A DNA stretch of 64,000 nt from Nannochloropsis oceanica (lineage: Eukaryota > Sar > Eustigmatophyceae > Eustigmatales > Monodopsidaceae). Below the pieces are notes generated by a model that worked only from the letters and a program-made list of their open reading frames with translations, made no database searches and was not told the origin of the DNA. The DNA lies in contig CP038128.1 in NCBI GenBank assembly GCA_004519485.1, positions 1,133,001 through 1,197,000 on the forward strand, written 5' to 3'. Shown here in pieces: positions 19,313 to 29,114 of this stretch (position 1 is the stretch's first letter; each line of letters opens with the position of its first letter). Position numbers and translations under genes: made by a program.

Positions 19313-20902
19313 GAGTGGAAGACGAAAGCAGTCGCAGCGGAGGCACGGGCCGAGTTGTTGGAGAAGGAGTTGTCTGAGATGCGTTCGCATCGCTCCTCTT
19401 TCCCTGCTTTATCCTCGAGTGAGCTGTTGGCACGCTGCCGTGACTTGGAGATTTTGCTGGCGAAGAGTAAGGAGGTGGAGAGGGAGGCCCTAAAAGATGC
19501 TCAAGAAGAAGTGAGCAGATTAGAAGAAGAACGACGACGCTTGCTGAACCTGCTTGAGAGAGAGGGCGAACAGGTAAAGGAAGAAGCGAAAAGGGCATGG
19601 AGAGAAGTGGAGGTGTTGAAGAAGAAAGTAGGAAAGTTGGAAGGGAAGCTGGCGTTGGCGGTGAGGAGAGGGGGGAGGGAGGAGGAAGGGGTTGGCCATG
19701 CCCAGGACCAGCAGCAGCAGCAGCAGTTGAAAATGAAGCAGGCAGCGGAAGAGGAGAGACAGCAACAGCATCAGCAGCAGCAATTGGAAAAAAAACAGGC
19801 GGAGGCAGCAGGATTGCGGAAGAAATGCCGCAATTACCTCGAGGCAATGAATGGAGTGATGGACGAGCTCGAGAGGATGAAGAAAATGCAGCAACAGCAG
19901 CAACAAGAGCGACAACAACAAGAGCGAAACACCACGAACAGCCGCAGTAGCAAAGACTTGCTTCTCGCGCGGCAGGCTCTGGACAAGGCGGAGAAGCGGT
20001 GTCATGCGTTGGCCAAAGAAACGGAGGGAGCCCGCCGACGGATCCAAGTCGAACAAGACAAAGCCCGCGAGTTAGAGGCGGCGGTCTCTGAAGCAGCCGA
20101 GAGGATCGTCGCTTACGAGGAGGAGATGGAGGGGACGAGGGTGGAAATGAGGGCGACTGCACGACAGTTACAGGAGTTGCAGGTGACACTGAAGCAGCAT
20201 CAGGAGCAAGAGCAGGAGCAGCGGCAGACGAGGAAGGGGGGGAAAATGACGACGATGGCCATGAATGGCGGAGTTGTAAATGGAGGAAAAGAAGTAATGG
20301 GAGGAGGACCAGGCAAACAGGACCAGTTGACTGAAGTCTTAATGAGGACAGCCAAACAGCTCCAGCGGGCCACCCGCAAGACACACACGCTTTTTGATTC
20401 TGTTAATGGTGCTAATGATGCCCCTTCTATAATCAACCCTTATTCTTCTGTTGCTCCATTAGCCCCTTCCTCCTCCATGTCATCTTCCTCCTCGGCTTTA
20501 CACGCCTTCCATAAATTGCGGAACCAGATTCAACGCTCCCAGAGACAACGTCCAATTCAAATGGAGGAGGAGGAGGAGGAGGAGGAGGAGGAGGAGGAGC
20601 AGCAGCAGCGGCAGCAGGCCACACGTGGAGATGGAGGAGAAAAATATGAATGGGTGGTTGATGAGTGGGTAGAGGAGGAAGAAACGAGGGAGGAGGACGG
20701 AGGTTTGGAGGGGAAAGCGGTCACTCAGTCGTTAAACGATATTTTGCAAAGGTGTCGTTCGTTGAAGGCGGAATTATTGACAGCAGTGGCTGAGGAAGAG
20801 GAGGAAGAAGGAGAAGAAGGAGAAGCAGACCGACGAGAAGTAACGCTAGAGCGACAGCCGCAGGAGTCGCAACCGCGACCAAAGAGCCGGCGGAAGGGTT
20901 AG
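18239..20902 (+). CDS. Long coiled-coil protein of unknown function
   Basis: 887 aa, single exon. The first 140 residues are Ser/Pro-rich and acidic. From about residue 145 (LHEEIARLHSLLGLQSQEIEVVHESL) almost the entire protein predicts as heptad coiled coil, interrupted by a poly-Ala run from GCA repeats (about 19264-19310), Gln-rich stretches (19713-19730, 19757-19786, 19890-19925) and a C-terminal poly-Glu followed by poly-Gln (about 20563-20610). No enzymatic motif, TM segment or signal peptide is visible. Such proteins are usually structural (centrosome, Golgi tether, cytoskeleton); I cannot assign one. The gene is convergent to TVP23. Confidence 0.75.
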
Positions 20903-20978
20903 GGAGAGGAGAAAATCCAAACCCACAAATGTGACAAGAAGAAAATGAAAGGCTCAAAAATACCTCCCTTGGTGTGCA

Positions 20979-21010
20979 CGTATGTATGTATGTACGTACG
21001 TATGTATGTA

Positions 21011-21105
<95 letters not shown>

Positions 21106-21118
21106 CTGTGTGTGTGTT
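20979..21118. repeat. Compound (TATG)n-(TG)n microsatellite
   Basis: About 35 bp of TATG/TACG tetranucleotides merging into a perfect TG run of about 45 units (21015-21104), then an interrupted TG tail. Alternating purine-pyrimidine sequence of this length can adopt Z-DNA. Confidence 0.95.
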
Positions 21119-21722
21119 TGTATGAGTAAAAACGACGGAAAAGCCTCCCGATATGCAGCTGCGGCAAAGGCCCAAACAAGTAAAGTAAAGTACATTGACC
21201 CCCTTTAAAGAAAAGTGAAGAAAAGTGCACACGACGCGACGAAAAAAATTCTTCTCGTCTATGGAAAGGGAGGGAAGCCCACGTTCACGATGTTTTTATT
21301 CTTACTTTCTCTGTGCCTCTGCTTTCCGGCTCTTTCTACTCTTCTTCCCCTTGACTTTTGATGTACGAATGCAGACGATCGAAAAGATAGACGGGCAGCA
21401 GGTGGTGTTGCTGCTTCTGGTGCTATTGCTGATTCTGTATACAATAGTAATCTGTTATTTCCCCCCTCTGCTTGCTTCCCTTCCTTTCCCTCTTCGCAAG
21501 AGAGAAAACATGCGAGATGATTTGTTGGTCTTGTCAATGGATCCTCCCATCCGTCTTCTTTCTCCTCCATTCAAGTCTTTTTTTTAATTCAGCCGGCCGG
21601 TGTGACACGGGAAGCAAGAGATTTTCATCTTTGTCGCCATCATCTCCCTCCATCTTTTTCTTCTTCGTCTTCTTCTCCTCCTCCTCCTCCCGCTATTCGT
21701 ACATATCTTCCTTTTCTTTCAC

Positions 21723-21726
<4 letters not shown>

Positions 21727-21767
<41 letters not shown>
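21727..21767. repeat. (TC)n microsatellite, about 20 units
   Basis: Perfect TC dinucleotide run just downstream of the TVP23 stop codon (GA on the sense strand of that gene). Confidence 0.9.
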
Positions 21768-21768
<1 letters not shown>

Positions 21769-21777
21769 TCCCTCCAT

Positions 21778-22858
21778 CTATGCATTAATTCCCCCTCGCT
21801 GCTGTTGCTGCTGCTGCCCCTGCTGTTGCTGCCCTCCAAAGGCAGTCGAAATAAAGCTCTGCACCGCCGAGGTACCCAGGCCAAAGGCAGTCTTGAAAGC
21901 AGCACCCTGCACCATATTCTGCACCTTCTTCTTCTGGTCATTACTACACTTGTAGTAACCCACGATATTTGCCCCAGACAAAACCAGGGCCACAAGCACT
22001 ATCACCAGCCATTGCACCGAAAACTTTAACAAGGCGACCAGGAAGAAGACCACCCACAAGGCGGGAGTTACGTACAACCCAGTCCAAAAGAGCCGCGCAT
22101 CCGTCGGATGAATCTCTTCCGGGTTTTCAATCGACTCAAATACCCACTCATTGCTCCCGTCATCCCTCACGTTGTTCCACCACCGCAGCCCCACCAACAA
22201 GCGGCCTGTGACATTTTTGACCGTCCAAAAGTCGAAGGCTAACAGTAGGATGCACACCACGCAGACAAAGACAAAGTTAGAGGAGAAGAAGCCACCGAAG
22301 AGATAGAAAAACAGGGCCAGGATTTTGAAAACGAAGTGGAAGGCCGCGGCGACCGGGTGCTATGTCGGAATGGAAGAATGAAGGGCGAGAAGGGAGGAAG
22401 GATTTGAATTAGATCGCGAGAGGAGTTTAAAGCACACACCCGAGCCCATACTTTTGCACAGTAATGCAAGCAACAATAACACGTACCCTGGACTGTTTGA
22501 TGAAAGACATGGGGTCAACAGCGGGAGGAGGGGGAGGACCCGCGGCAGAGGCGGCGCCCATGGGGGCATATGGTGCTTGGCCTGGCATGCCACTTGGTAG
22601 GGACGAGTTGGGCACGCTGATAAACTGTTGAAAGAGGAAAAAGGGAAAGCAGAACGAGGATTATAGGGAGAGTGGCGGTGGCGTGGATGGTGGTATGTCG
22701 GGCAGGGAGCAGGGAGGGAGGGAGGGTCTCCTACGATCCGCATGACGGCGCCTTGGCAACGTCCGAAATTGACAACATCTCGTTGCCAATCCACCCAGGC
22801 ACCACACTCGCACACAAACCTGCAATTCGTCCTCTTGTTGAGCGTGTCCCTCCATCAT
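21778..22858 (-). CDS. TVP23: Golgi apparatus membrane protein TVP23 homolog
   Basis: Exons 22858-22820 (13 codons), 22624-22487 and 22359-21778. All junctions are phase 0 (donors GTTTGT and GTACGT; acceptors TTTCAACAG and CGACATAG). 252 aa. Conserved signatures of the TVP23/FAM18 family are HPVAAAFHFVFKILAL in TM1, FDFWTVKNVTGRLLVGLRWW, WVFES, a PTDARLFWTGLYV segment, and VGYYKCSNDQK after the last TM. There are four TM helices. The N-terminal about 50 residues are Pro/Ala-rich and the C-terminus is Gln-rich (GGQQQQGQQQ). TVP23 acts in late Golgi vesicle traffic. The first two exons rest on splice consensus and phase and are slightly less certain than the membrane domain. Confidence 0.9.
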
Positions 22859-23637
22859 GGTTGTGAAGGGGGGCTGCGTTTGGTGTTGTTCTCGCTCGAA
22901 TCTCGCCTCGTGTCGTCTGTTACTTTCTTCTCCTGTGCTGCCTCGTGGTCCGCCTGTCCGTGTGTGTTTGGAACCAAAAATTTGAGCGTGAGCGAGAGAG
23001 GATACCAAGAAGATAGTTCATGAATTCATGACGTTCTCACAAGTGGACTGCTTGAGCCAGTAGGCAAAACCATAACAGACTTGTGGCATAAACCGTCAAC
23101 GACTCCTCGTTCTTCTCAGTAGACGCCAGGGTGAGACCGGCCGCGGGGATCTCGGCAGCGACGACGCCAATGGATTTCAGGAGCCTTTACCGGCTGGCTC
23201 ATGTGTGGTTCCCATCTGCGCCATGTGTAGGTGGACGACATCCTCATCCTTTTCGTGAGGGTGAACATCATCAGAATGCGTTGTCCAAAACAGCACCAAA
23301 GCCACGGCCCGTGACTGGCTGCGGAAGAGAAGAAATGAAGCGCCCTTCTTAATCAGCTGCGATCATTTCTCCCCTCCCAGCACACCAAAGCAGAACCATG
23401 CCACCCACCAATGCACAGACCTCACCTTCCGCTCCCCTTTATTACCTACAGGGCGCCTGCCCCGCTTGCTTTTGGGTTGCCTGTTCTTGTGGTAGCTCTG
23501 CGTGCTTGTGACGTCGTTGTCTCCCCAGCCTCCCCTCATACTCGACCCGCCCTCGTCGTACTAAGCGCACCCCTGCCTTCGACCTTTGGGGATACGGACA
23601 GACACAATAAAACAACGACATAACAGCAAGCAGAAGC
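22859..23637. promoter_or_regulatory. Divergent intergenic region, TVP23 (-) / threonine synthase (+)
   Basis: 779 bp between divergent start codons. It contains no recognisable gene; small frames on both strands lack ATG starts or conservation-like sequence. Confidence 0.45.
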
Positions 23638-25836
23638 ATGGCGGACAGCAGCAGCAGCAACAGCGGCACTGGAGGCAGTAGCAGCAGCGCCGGTGCCCAT
23701 GGCGGCGGGAACGGAGATCGCGAGCAGCAGTCCCAGCGGTCGCCTAACCAACTCCGGCAAGGGTCCATCTCCGCCTCGCACTCCATCTCTATTTCTACAC
23801 CTCAATTTCACAACGAACGGCATGGCTCTGCCCCCCCCTCAGCTCACCAACCCGCCGGCCCTCAGTACCCACCCACTCACCGGGGTGTCCTGTACTGTTC
23901 CACCCGCGGGGCTCGTCGCGACGTCACCTTCGAAGAGGTAGTCATGAGTGGCCTCGCCCCGGATAAAGGTTTGTATGTCCCCCAAGAAATTCCGTACATC
24001 TCTCTGGAGCAACTCGAAAAGCTTCGTGATGCCTCCTTCGTTGAACTGGCCAATTACATCATGCGTTTATTCATCGGCCCAGAGGACATCCCTCCTGAGA
24101 ACCTACGAGTACTCATTGAGAGCAGCACCAAGTACTTCCGTGTCCATGAGGTGGCCCCAGTGAGAAAAGTGGGTCCCACGTGGGTTTTGGAGCTCTTTCA
24201 TGGCCCGACGTTCGCGTTCAAGGACGTGGCGTTGCAGTTTTTGGGGAACATGTTTGAGTATTTCTTGGCGAAGAAGAAGGGGGGCCCGGACGCGAAATTG
24301 ACGGTGTTGGGGGCCACAAGTGGAGATACAGGCTCGGCAGCGATTCATGGATTGAGGGGGAAGAAGAACATTCAGGTGTTCGTTCTGTATCCCAAGGGGA
24401 GGGTGAGCGAGGTGCAGGAGAGGCAAATGACCACGGTGTTGGACCGCAACGTCCATTGCATTGCCGTGGAAGGTGCCACCTTTGATGATTGCCAGGACAT
24501 CGTCAAAGCGGCTTTTCAGGACGAGGGGTTCCGGGATAATGCCAATCTGGGGGCTGTTAATTCGATTAATTGGGCCAGGGTGCTTGCGCAGATCACATAT
24601 TTTTTCCACGCGTACTTTCGTGTGCTGGCAAAGAATGAGAAGGCCATGCAAAAGGAGCAACAGCAACAGCAACAGCAACAGCAAGCACAAGCACATGCGG
24701 CACAACAAGCGCAACGGGATGGAGGAGGCGGAGAAGGAGAAGGAAGGGATGGAGGGGGAGTGTCGGCGGTGGCGGACGCCAAGGCACCACCAAGAGGCAG
24801 TAACAGCGGCAGCAGTAGTACCATCGCAGGTGGGGAGGGAGGAGGAGGAGGAGGAAATAGTGAAATGATGTCGCAGCTATCGCCCAATGGAATTGCTGAG
24901 GGAGGAGGAGGAGGCGGAAGTGGAGGAGGAGGAGGAGGAGAGAGGGAAGGGAAGAAGAAAAAGCGGTCTAAGAGCTTGCCAAAACTGTCTTTCTCGGTGC
25001 CGACGGGGAATTTCGGAGATGCATTGGCGGGGTACTACGCCAAAGCAATGGGGCTACCCATTGACAAGATACTGGTGGCGACGAACGAGAATGATATTTT
25101 GCACCGTTTCTTTACGAGTGGGAAATATTGGAAGAAGGAGGTGCAGGCGACACTGAGTCCGTCGATGGACATTTCAATTTGCAGTAATTTCGAACGGTTG
25201 TTGTTTGATCTGGCGGGGAGAGATCCTGAGTTGCTTAGGGAATGGATGGAGGAGTTCGAGAGAACGAAGAAGTTGACTCTTCCTCCCCCTACTCTAGCCA
25301 AGGCGAGGGAGGACTTCATATCCTGTCGGGTCGATCAGCCGGCAATGATTGAGGTGATGTTGTCCTTTCTACGGGATTATAACTACTTGTTATGCCCCCA
25401 TAGCGCGGTAGGGGTGACAGCAGCTAAGCAGTTGGCCATGTTGAATGCGGACACCATTTGCCTCGCGACTGCGCACCACGCCAAATTCTTGGATGCTACG
25501 TTAAAGCATTTCCCCCTTGACGAGGTCGATGTGGAGGAGATTGAGGAGGAGGTGCCAACGCAATTGCGAGATTTGGATCATCTACCTACGCGGTACGTAA
25601 CCTTGCCGGCGAGTGCATATTACGTGAAGAAGTACGTGTTGCAAACATTGGAGGGGAAGGATAACGCGGCTCTCCTGAGGTGGTTGGCACTGGGGGGTTG
25701 GGTGTGGGGGTGGGGAAGCGGAAAGCAGGGGAAGAGAAGACGGCAAGTATCGATGGTGGCGGCTGCAGCGGTTGCTGTAGCGGTGGTGGGGACGGTGGTG
25801 AGTGGGTTGGAGGGATCACGGAGATGGAGGAGATAG
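23638..25836 (+). CDS. Threonine synthase with low-complexity insert and hydrophobic C-terminal tail
   Basis: 732 aa, single exon. It converts O-phosphohomoserine to threonine using PLP. Family motifs are YCSTRGARRDVTFEEVVMSG near the start, GLAPDKGLYVPQ, HGPTFAFKDVALQ (Lys for PLP), LGATSGDTGSAAIHGLRG, SINWARVLAQITYFFHAYF, FSVPTGNFGDALAGYYAK and VATNENDILHRFF; this is the fungal/bacterial longer class. Two departures are visible. About 110 residues of Gln, Gly, Ser and Lys are inserted between the FHAYFRVLAKNEKA segment and KLSFSVPTG. After the normal end (about residue 680) comes a tail with VSMVAAAAVAVAVVGTVV, a likely membrane helix, then GLEGSRRWRR. No presequence is obvious at the Ser/Gly-rich N-terminus. 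Confidence 0.93.
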   Translation: MADSSSSNSGTGGSSSSAGAHGGGNGDREQQSQRSPNQLRQGSISASHSISISTPQFHNERHGSAPPSAHQPAGPQYPPTHRGVLYCSTRGARRDVTFEEVVMSGLAPDKGLYVPQEIPYISLEQLEKLRDASFVELANYIMRLFIGPEDIPPENLRVLIESSTKYFRVHEVAPVRKVGPTWVLELFHGPTFAFKDVALQFLGNMFEYFLAKKKGGPDAKLTVLGATSGDTGSAAIHGLRGKKNIQVFVLYPKGRVSEVQERQMTTVLDRNVHCIAVEGATFDDCQDIVKAAFQDEGFRDNANLGAVNSINWARVLAQITYFFHAYFRVLAKNEKAMQKEQQQQQQQQQAQAHAAQQAQRDGGGGEGEGRDGGGVSAVADAKAPPRGSNSGSSSTIAGGEGGGGGGNSEMMSQLSPNGIAEGGGGGGSGGGGGGEREGKKKKRSKSLPKLSFSVPTGNFGDALAGYYAKAMGLPIDKILVATNENDILHRFFTSGKYWKKEVQATLSPSMDISICSNFERLLFDLAGRDPELLREWMEEFERTKKLTLPPPTLAKAREDFISCRVDQPAMIEVMLSFLRDYNYLLCPHSAVGVTAAKQLAMLNADTICLATAHHAKFLDATLKHFPLDEVDVEEIEEEVPTQLRDLDHLPTRYVTLPASAYYVKKYVLQTLEGKDNAALLRWLALGGWVWGWGSGKQGKRRRQVSMVAAAAVAVAVVGTVVSGLEGSRRWRR

Positions 25837-26508
25837 GGAGGCGAAAGATAGGTATGTAGGTGAAGAAGAGGGAGGAAAATGTATTATGAATAGTGCGCTC
25901 GGACCCCTGTCAGAACTTATGCGAAATGTGAAATGTCTTTTCTTAGTGATAGAAATAGTTATAGATACGTAATTTTGTTGGGGTTGGATTGCGAGGGAGC
26001 TGGGAAGGAGCGGGAAAGGGAGGGAGGCAGACAGGGAGGTGTAAAACCCCTACTTGCCGGCGGGGGTTTCGCCTATCAATTTTGGAGGTGGCAGAGTTTC
26101 GTCTGTGAGGACTGAAGAAGTTAAGGAGCAAATAAGTAAATAAATGTGAATGGCACAAATGGCACAAAATGAAGTGGAATTTGGAGAGGAGGGAGGCGAG
26201 CAGGAAAGAGGGGGCAGTATGTTTCAGGCCGGTCACTGTTGGGACGATGGGAGAGGGCGTCGGGGTTTTTGCCGTCTCTCTTTACCCTTCTCCTTCCTTT
26301 CTATATCTATCGGTGCGATTGCGTGTATGTGCGTGCATGTGTATCATTCCTGTCCCTGCCAGCGCTTTCGATCCAGGCTTTTAGTAACGAAACAAAACAC
26401 GATCAATGACTTGATTTATTTACCCTCTTTTTCTTTTCCACACAAGCACTGCTGCTTTCTTTTCTTCCACCCCTCGACACCAGCACCACCAACATTTCCC
26501 ACTTTTTG
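25837..26508. other. Convergent intergenic region
   Basis: 672 bp between the stop codons of threonine synthase and the RDH-like SDR. Mixed composition with CT-rich right end; nothing recognisable. Confidence 0.45.
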
Positions 26509-27984
26509 TCAATTCACTTTTCCACTCCGTCTCCTTGCCGGGGACTTGCTCTTCCGCCCACCATTCCCCCCACCATTCGCAACATCACTTTTCTTCGGCG
26601 TCATCGCCTTTTTACCAGGTGTGTTGGCACCGGCACTCACGCTTTCCCTTCTCCTTCTCGTCGGCGAGCTTTTCTTTGCTATGGCTGGTGCCGCCGCCAT
26701 GGCTACTGGCTCTGTACCTGCTGCGGGAGTGGCCAAGCCACACACACCCTCACTCATCTCCCATAGTCTCTCGGCAACCTGCGGATCCTTCGCCACAGCA
26801 GACACGTCAGCTGTCGCCTCACTGTTCACAAAATACAACCCACCCACCCCCCTCAAACTCGGGGCAGTCGCAGCATGCACAGAGGTATAAGCACCCTGCA
26901 ATGGATTTTTCGAGAAACACCACAACAAAGGACTGCACAATCGCTGACCCCAATAAAAGGGCCATGCCATATTCCGGGCTACCTCTGTCTGGACATTCCC
27001 TGGATGTACGGCGTTGGCCGTCATCACCTTCCCTCCTCCATCTCTTCCCCCTCGCCTTCCGATAATCTTGGCCCGATCCCGTTGTAGTGCGTCCAAGCGT
27101 CGTTGTAATTCGAAAGTGAACAAAACATTGGCTAACTTGCTCTGCCCATAAGCACCAAAGAGGCTATACGCGCTGGACTCATAAAGAGGATCGTCAAAAT
27201 TAAAGGAAGTCGGTGCCTTGTGCAAGCTGGAGGAGACATTAACGATGCGTCCATCTGAAACTTTATCTAGCTCTGGGAAGAGTAGTAAAGTCAGGAGGAA
27301 GTGCCCATAATGGTTAGTCGCCATCGTTGCTTCCAAGCCTTCCGACGTTACCATCTTCTCATTGAGCATCACCCCTGCATTGTTAATCAAAATATCCAGT
27401 CCGCCATCCCCTTTTCTCTCCTGGAAGATTGCCGCAAAGTCTCCCACAGACTGCAAGCTGCTCACGTCCAGTGTCCAGAACTCTAGTTGACAAGGGTCAA
27501 TTTTAGTTCCTGCCTCCTTCAAAATCACACGAATGGCCTCCTCCGCCCGCGCCCGCGATCGACACGCCAAAATGACCTGTGCACCCATCTCTGCTAGACA
27601 GCGCGATGTCTCCCGTCCGATTCCTGTGTTGGCGCCTGTTACGATAGCCGTTTTCCCACGCAGGTCCACGGTCTCGAAGCGCGGTCCAACCACAAACTGA
27701 CGCCAGATGCGATGGATGATGAAACCATCCCATCCCAAGAGCACCGCTGTCACTACCCCAAAAATGGCTCCAGTCTTTCCTTTCTCTACAAACAAAGCCA
27801 GAGGCAGGAACGGGAGGAGCGGCGCGACAGCCAAGCCGGCCAAAGGCACGTAGGTTTCGGGAGTCCTCGCCTCATAGGTGCCCCAGCGCCAAAGCCCTAC
27901 CAAGATAGCGTACAGAGAGGCGAGCCCTCCCGCCAGGTAAAGCGCTTCGAGCTGGGAGAAGGCGGCAGAGCAAGATAGCAACAT
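26509..27984 (-). CDS. Retinol dehydrogenase-like short-chain dehydrogenase (membrane-anchored)
   Basis: 491 aa in one exon. The N-terminus has three hydrophobic stretches (about 1-30, 46-66 and 70-88), probably ER or other membrane anchors. The SDR core has GKTAIVTGANTGIGRETSR (NADP-binding TGxxxGIG), LACRSRARAEEA, LDILINNAGVML, MATNHYGHFLLT, the catalytic Ser in VNVSSSLH, YGQSKLANVLF (Tyr and Lys of the active site) and VHPGNVQTEVAR. This order and sequence is typical of RDH11-14/WWOX-like SDRs, which reduce or oxidise retinoid, steroid or aldehyde groups; the algal substrate is unknown. The last about 70 residues form a basic Lys/Arg/Ser/Pro tail unlike the family (SPTRRRRESV, KSKSPARRRSGKVN). 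Confidence 0.9.
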   Translation of the reverse strand: MLLSCSAAFSQLEALYLAGGLASLYAILVGLWRWGTYEARTPETYVPLAGLAVAPLLPFLPLALFVEKGKTGAIFGVVTAVLLGWDGFIIHRIWRQFVVGPRFETVDLRGKTAIVTGANTGIGRETSRCLAEMGAQVILACRSRARAEEAIRVILKEAGTKIDPCQLEFWTLDVSSLQSVGDFAAIFQERKGDGGLDILINNAGVMLNEKMVTSEGLEATMATNHYGHFLLTLLLFPELDKVSDGRIVNVSSSLHKAPTSFNFDDPLYESSAYSLFGAYGQSKLANVLFTFELQRRLDALQRDRAKIIGRRGGRDGGGKVMTANAVHPGNVQTEVARNMAWPFYWGQRLCSPLLWCFSKNPLQGAYTSVHAATAPSLRGVGGLYFVNSEATADVSAVAKDPQVAERLWEMSEGVCGLATPAAGTEPVAMAAAPAIAKKSSPTRRRRESVSAGANTPGKKAMTPKKSDVANGGGNGGRKSKSPARRRSGKVN

Positions 27985-27985
27985 G

Positions 27986-28402
27986 CTAGGATGTAATTTG
28001 TATGTTGTGTGTGCGAGTTTGCGGATTGTGTGCGAGTGGGGGTTGTGTGAGGGTGGTGGTTGGACAGGCTTCGGGTCTGGATGACGAAATCGAAAAGCAG
28101 AAATAGGCGATAAACGCGGCTATACCTGTCAAAAAAAGGACATTCGGCCAGACATTAGGACGCGTGGCTTGAGTGACCGTTGTATCTTCATAGCCATTAA
28201 TTTGTACACATAGATTTTTTGAGGAATCGTGATGGAGGGAAGCAAGGGGCTGGTAATACCATTCTGCTAAAAGCTCTCCGCCAAGACGACAATTTCCCCA
28301 TAAAACATGTATTTCTTTTTCTATGTTTTCTACAATTCCAAAGCTTCCCGAAAGCTTATCGCATTCTTTTATCCCTTCCACAACTTCCTCCTTCCTAGTC
28401 AT
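27986..28402 (-). CDS. Possible downstream ORF of 138 codons with one membrane segment
   Basis: An ATG-initiated frame on the same strand as the Lys/Ser-rich gene. Its ATG overlaps that gene's stop region (ATGACTAG) and its own stop lies 2 bp before the ATG of the SDR gene. It encodes a polar N-terminus (MTRKEEVVEGIKECDK), then FLTGIAAFIAYFCFSI, a likely TM helix, and a Thr/Pro-rich tail. Codon use is AT-richer (GAA, ATA, AAA) than in neighbouring genes. I recognise no family. It may simply be 3' UTR of the gene above it and 5' leader of the SDR gene. Low confidence. Confidence 0.25.
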   Translation of the reverse strand: MTRKEEVVEGIKECDKLSGSFGIVENIEKEIHVLWGNCRLGGELLAEWYYQPLASLHHDSSKNLCVQINGYEDTTVTQATRPNVWPNVLFLTGIAAFIAYFCFSISSSRPEACPTTTLTQPPLAHNPQTRTHNIQITS

Positions 28403-29114
28403 ATTGAGAATTCATGAAGCGCAAAAACTCTTTGCGACCCTTTTCCATCTGCTTGTCCGCCGCGTCACGCTTCAATTTCATCTTAATCTTCTTGCCAGAA
28501 ATAGCGGAGCGTGGCACGTCGTTGTCGCTGTTCGAATCGCTGCTGCAGCCGTGGACGGAGGACGATGAGTGCTTCCTTTTCTTGCTTCTATCCCTCTTCC
28601 GCTTCTTCTCCTTTTTTTTAATGCTTTTCTTGTGCTCCTTTTTATGCCTTTTCTTACCCTCTTTCTTATCGCTCTGTTTCTTACTCTCCTTCTTGGACTT
28701 TTTGTCCTTTGGTTGTGTGGAGTATGGGGTGTGGTGACATCATTTATATCCGTCCTTACTGCATTTCCCGAGCCCATCCTCGCCCTGAAACCGTACCTTG
28801 GACTTTCTCTTTTCCTCCTTCTCGGTCTTGGCCTTCTTCTTGGATCTGCTTCGCTCGTCTAGTGAATTTGAGGAAGAGGAAACACTGCTGCTCTCGTTGT
28901 CTGAGGCTGACAAGGCAGAGGAGGAGGAGGGGGAAGAGGTGGGGGAGGAAGAGGAAAGGGAGTCTGCCTCATCGCGCTTCCGCTTCTTCATCGTCTTGTG
29001 ATGCTTGCCGCTTCCGTCGCCACTGTCATATTTTGTGTCTCGCCCCTTGCTGCTGGTGCCACTGCCATTGCTGTGACGTCGGTCGTTAGGCTTGTCGTCA
29101 ACATGTTTGCCCAT
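28395..29114 (-). CDS. Lys/Ser-rich basic nuclear-type protein
   Basis: Exons 29114-28797 and 28706-28395, phase 0 (donor GTACGG, acceptor AACCAAAG), 209 aa. The N-terminal half is Ser-rich with KKRKRDEAD and acidic/Ser clusters; the second exon starts with long Lys-rich stretches (KDKKSKKESKK, KKEKKRKRDRSKKRK) and ends in a better-ordered segment, KIKMKLKRDAADKQMEKGRK followed by EFLRFMNSQYD. The compact C-terminal segment suggests a conserved motif at the end of an otherwise disordered nuclear or nucleolar protein. I do not recognise the family with confidence. It is divergent to IWS1. Confidence 0.7.

Larger units (their letters stand above)
20903..21777. other. Convergent intergenic region with two dinucleotide repeats
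   Basis: 875 bp between convergent stops. It contains a TATG/TG compound microsatellite (20979-21118), unremarkable CT-rich DNA, and a TC run (21727-21767) just before the TVP23 stop. No gene seen. Confidence 0.5.

Noticed and set aside
19134-20384. 416-codon Ser/Leu/Pro frame opposite the coiled-coil gene
   Set aside because: Antisense shadow of a Glu/Gln/Ala-rich coding region.
20721-21232. Thr/His and Val/Cys repeat frames
   Set aside because: Direct translations of the TG microsatellite.
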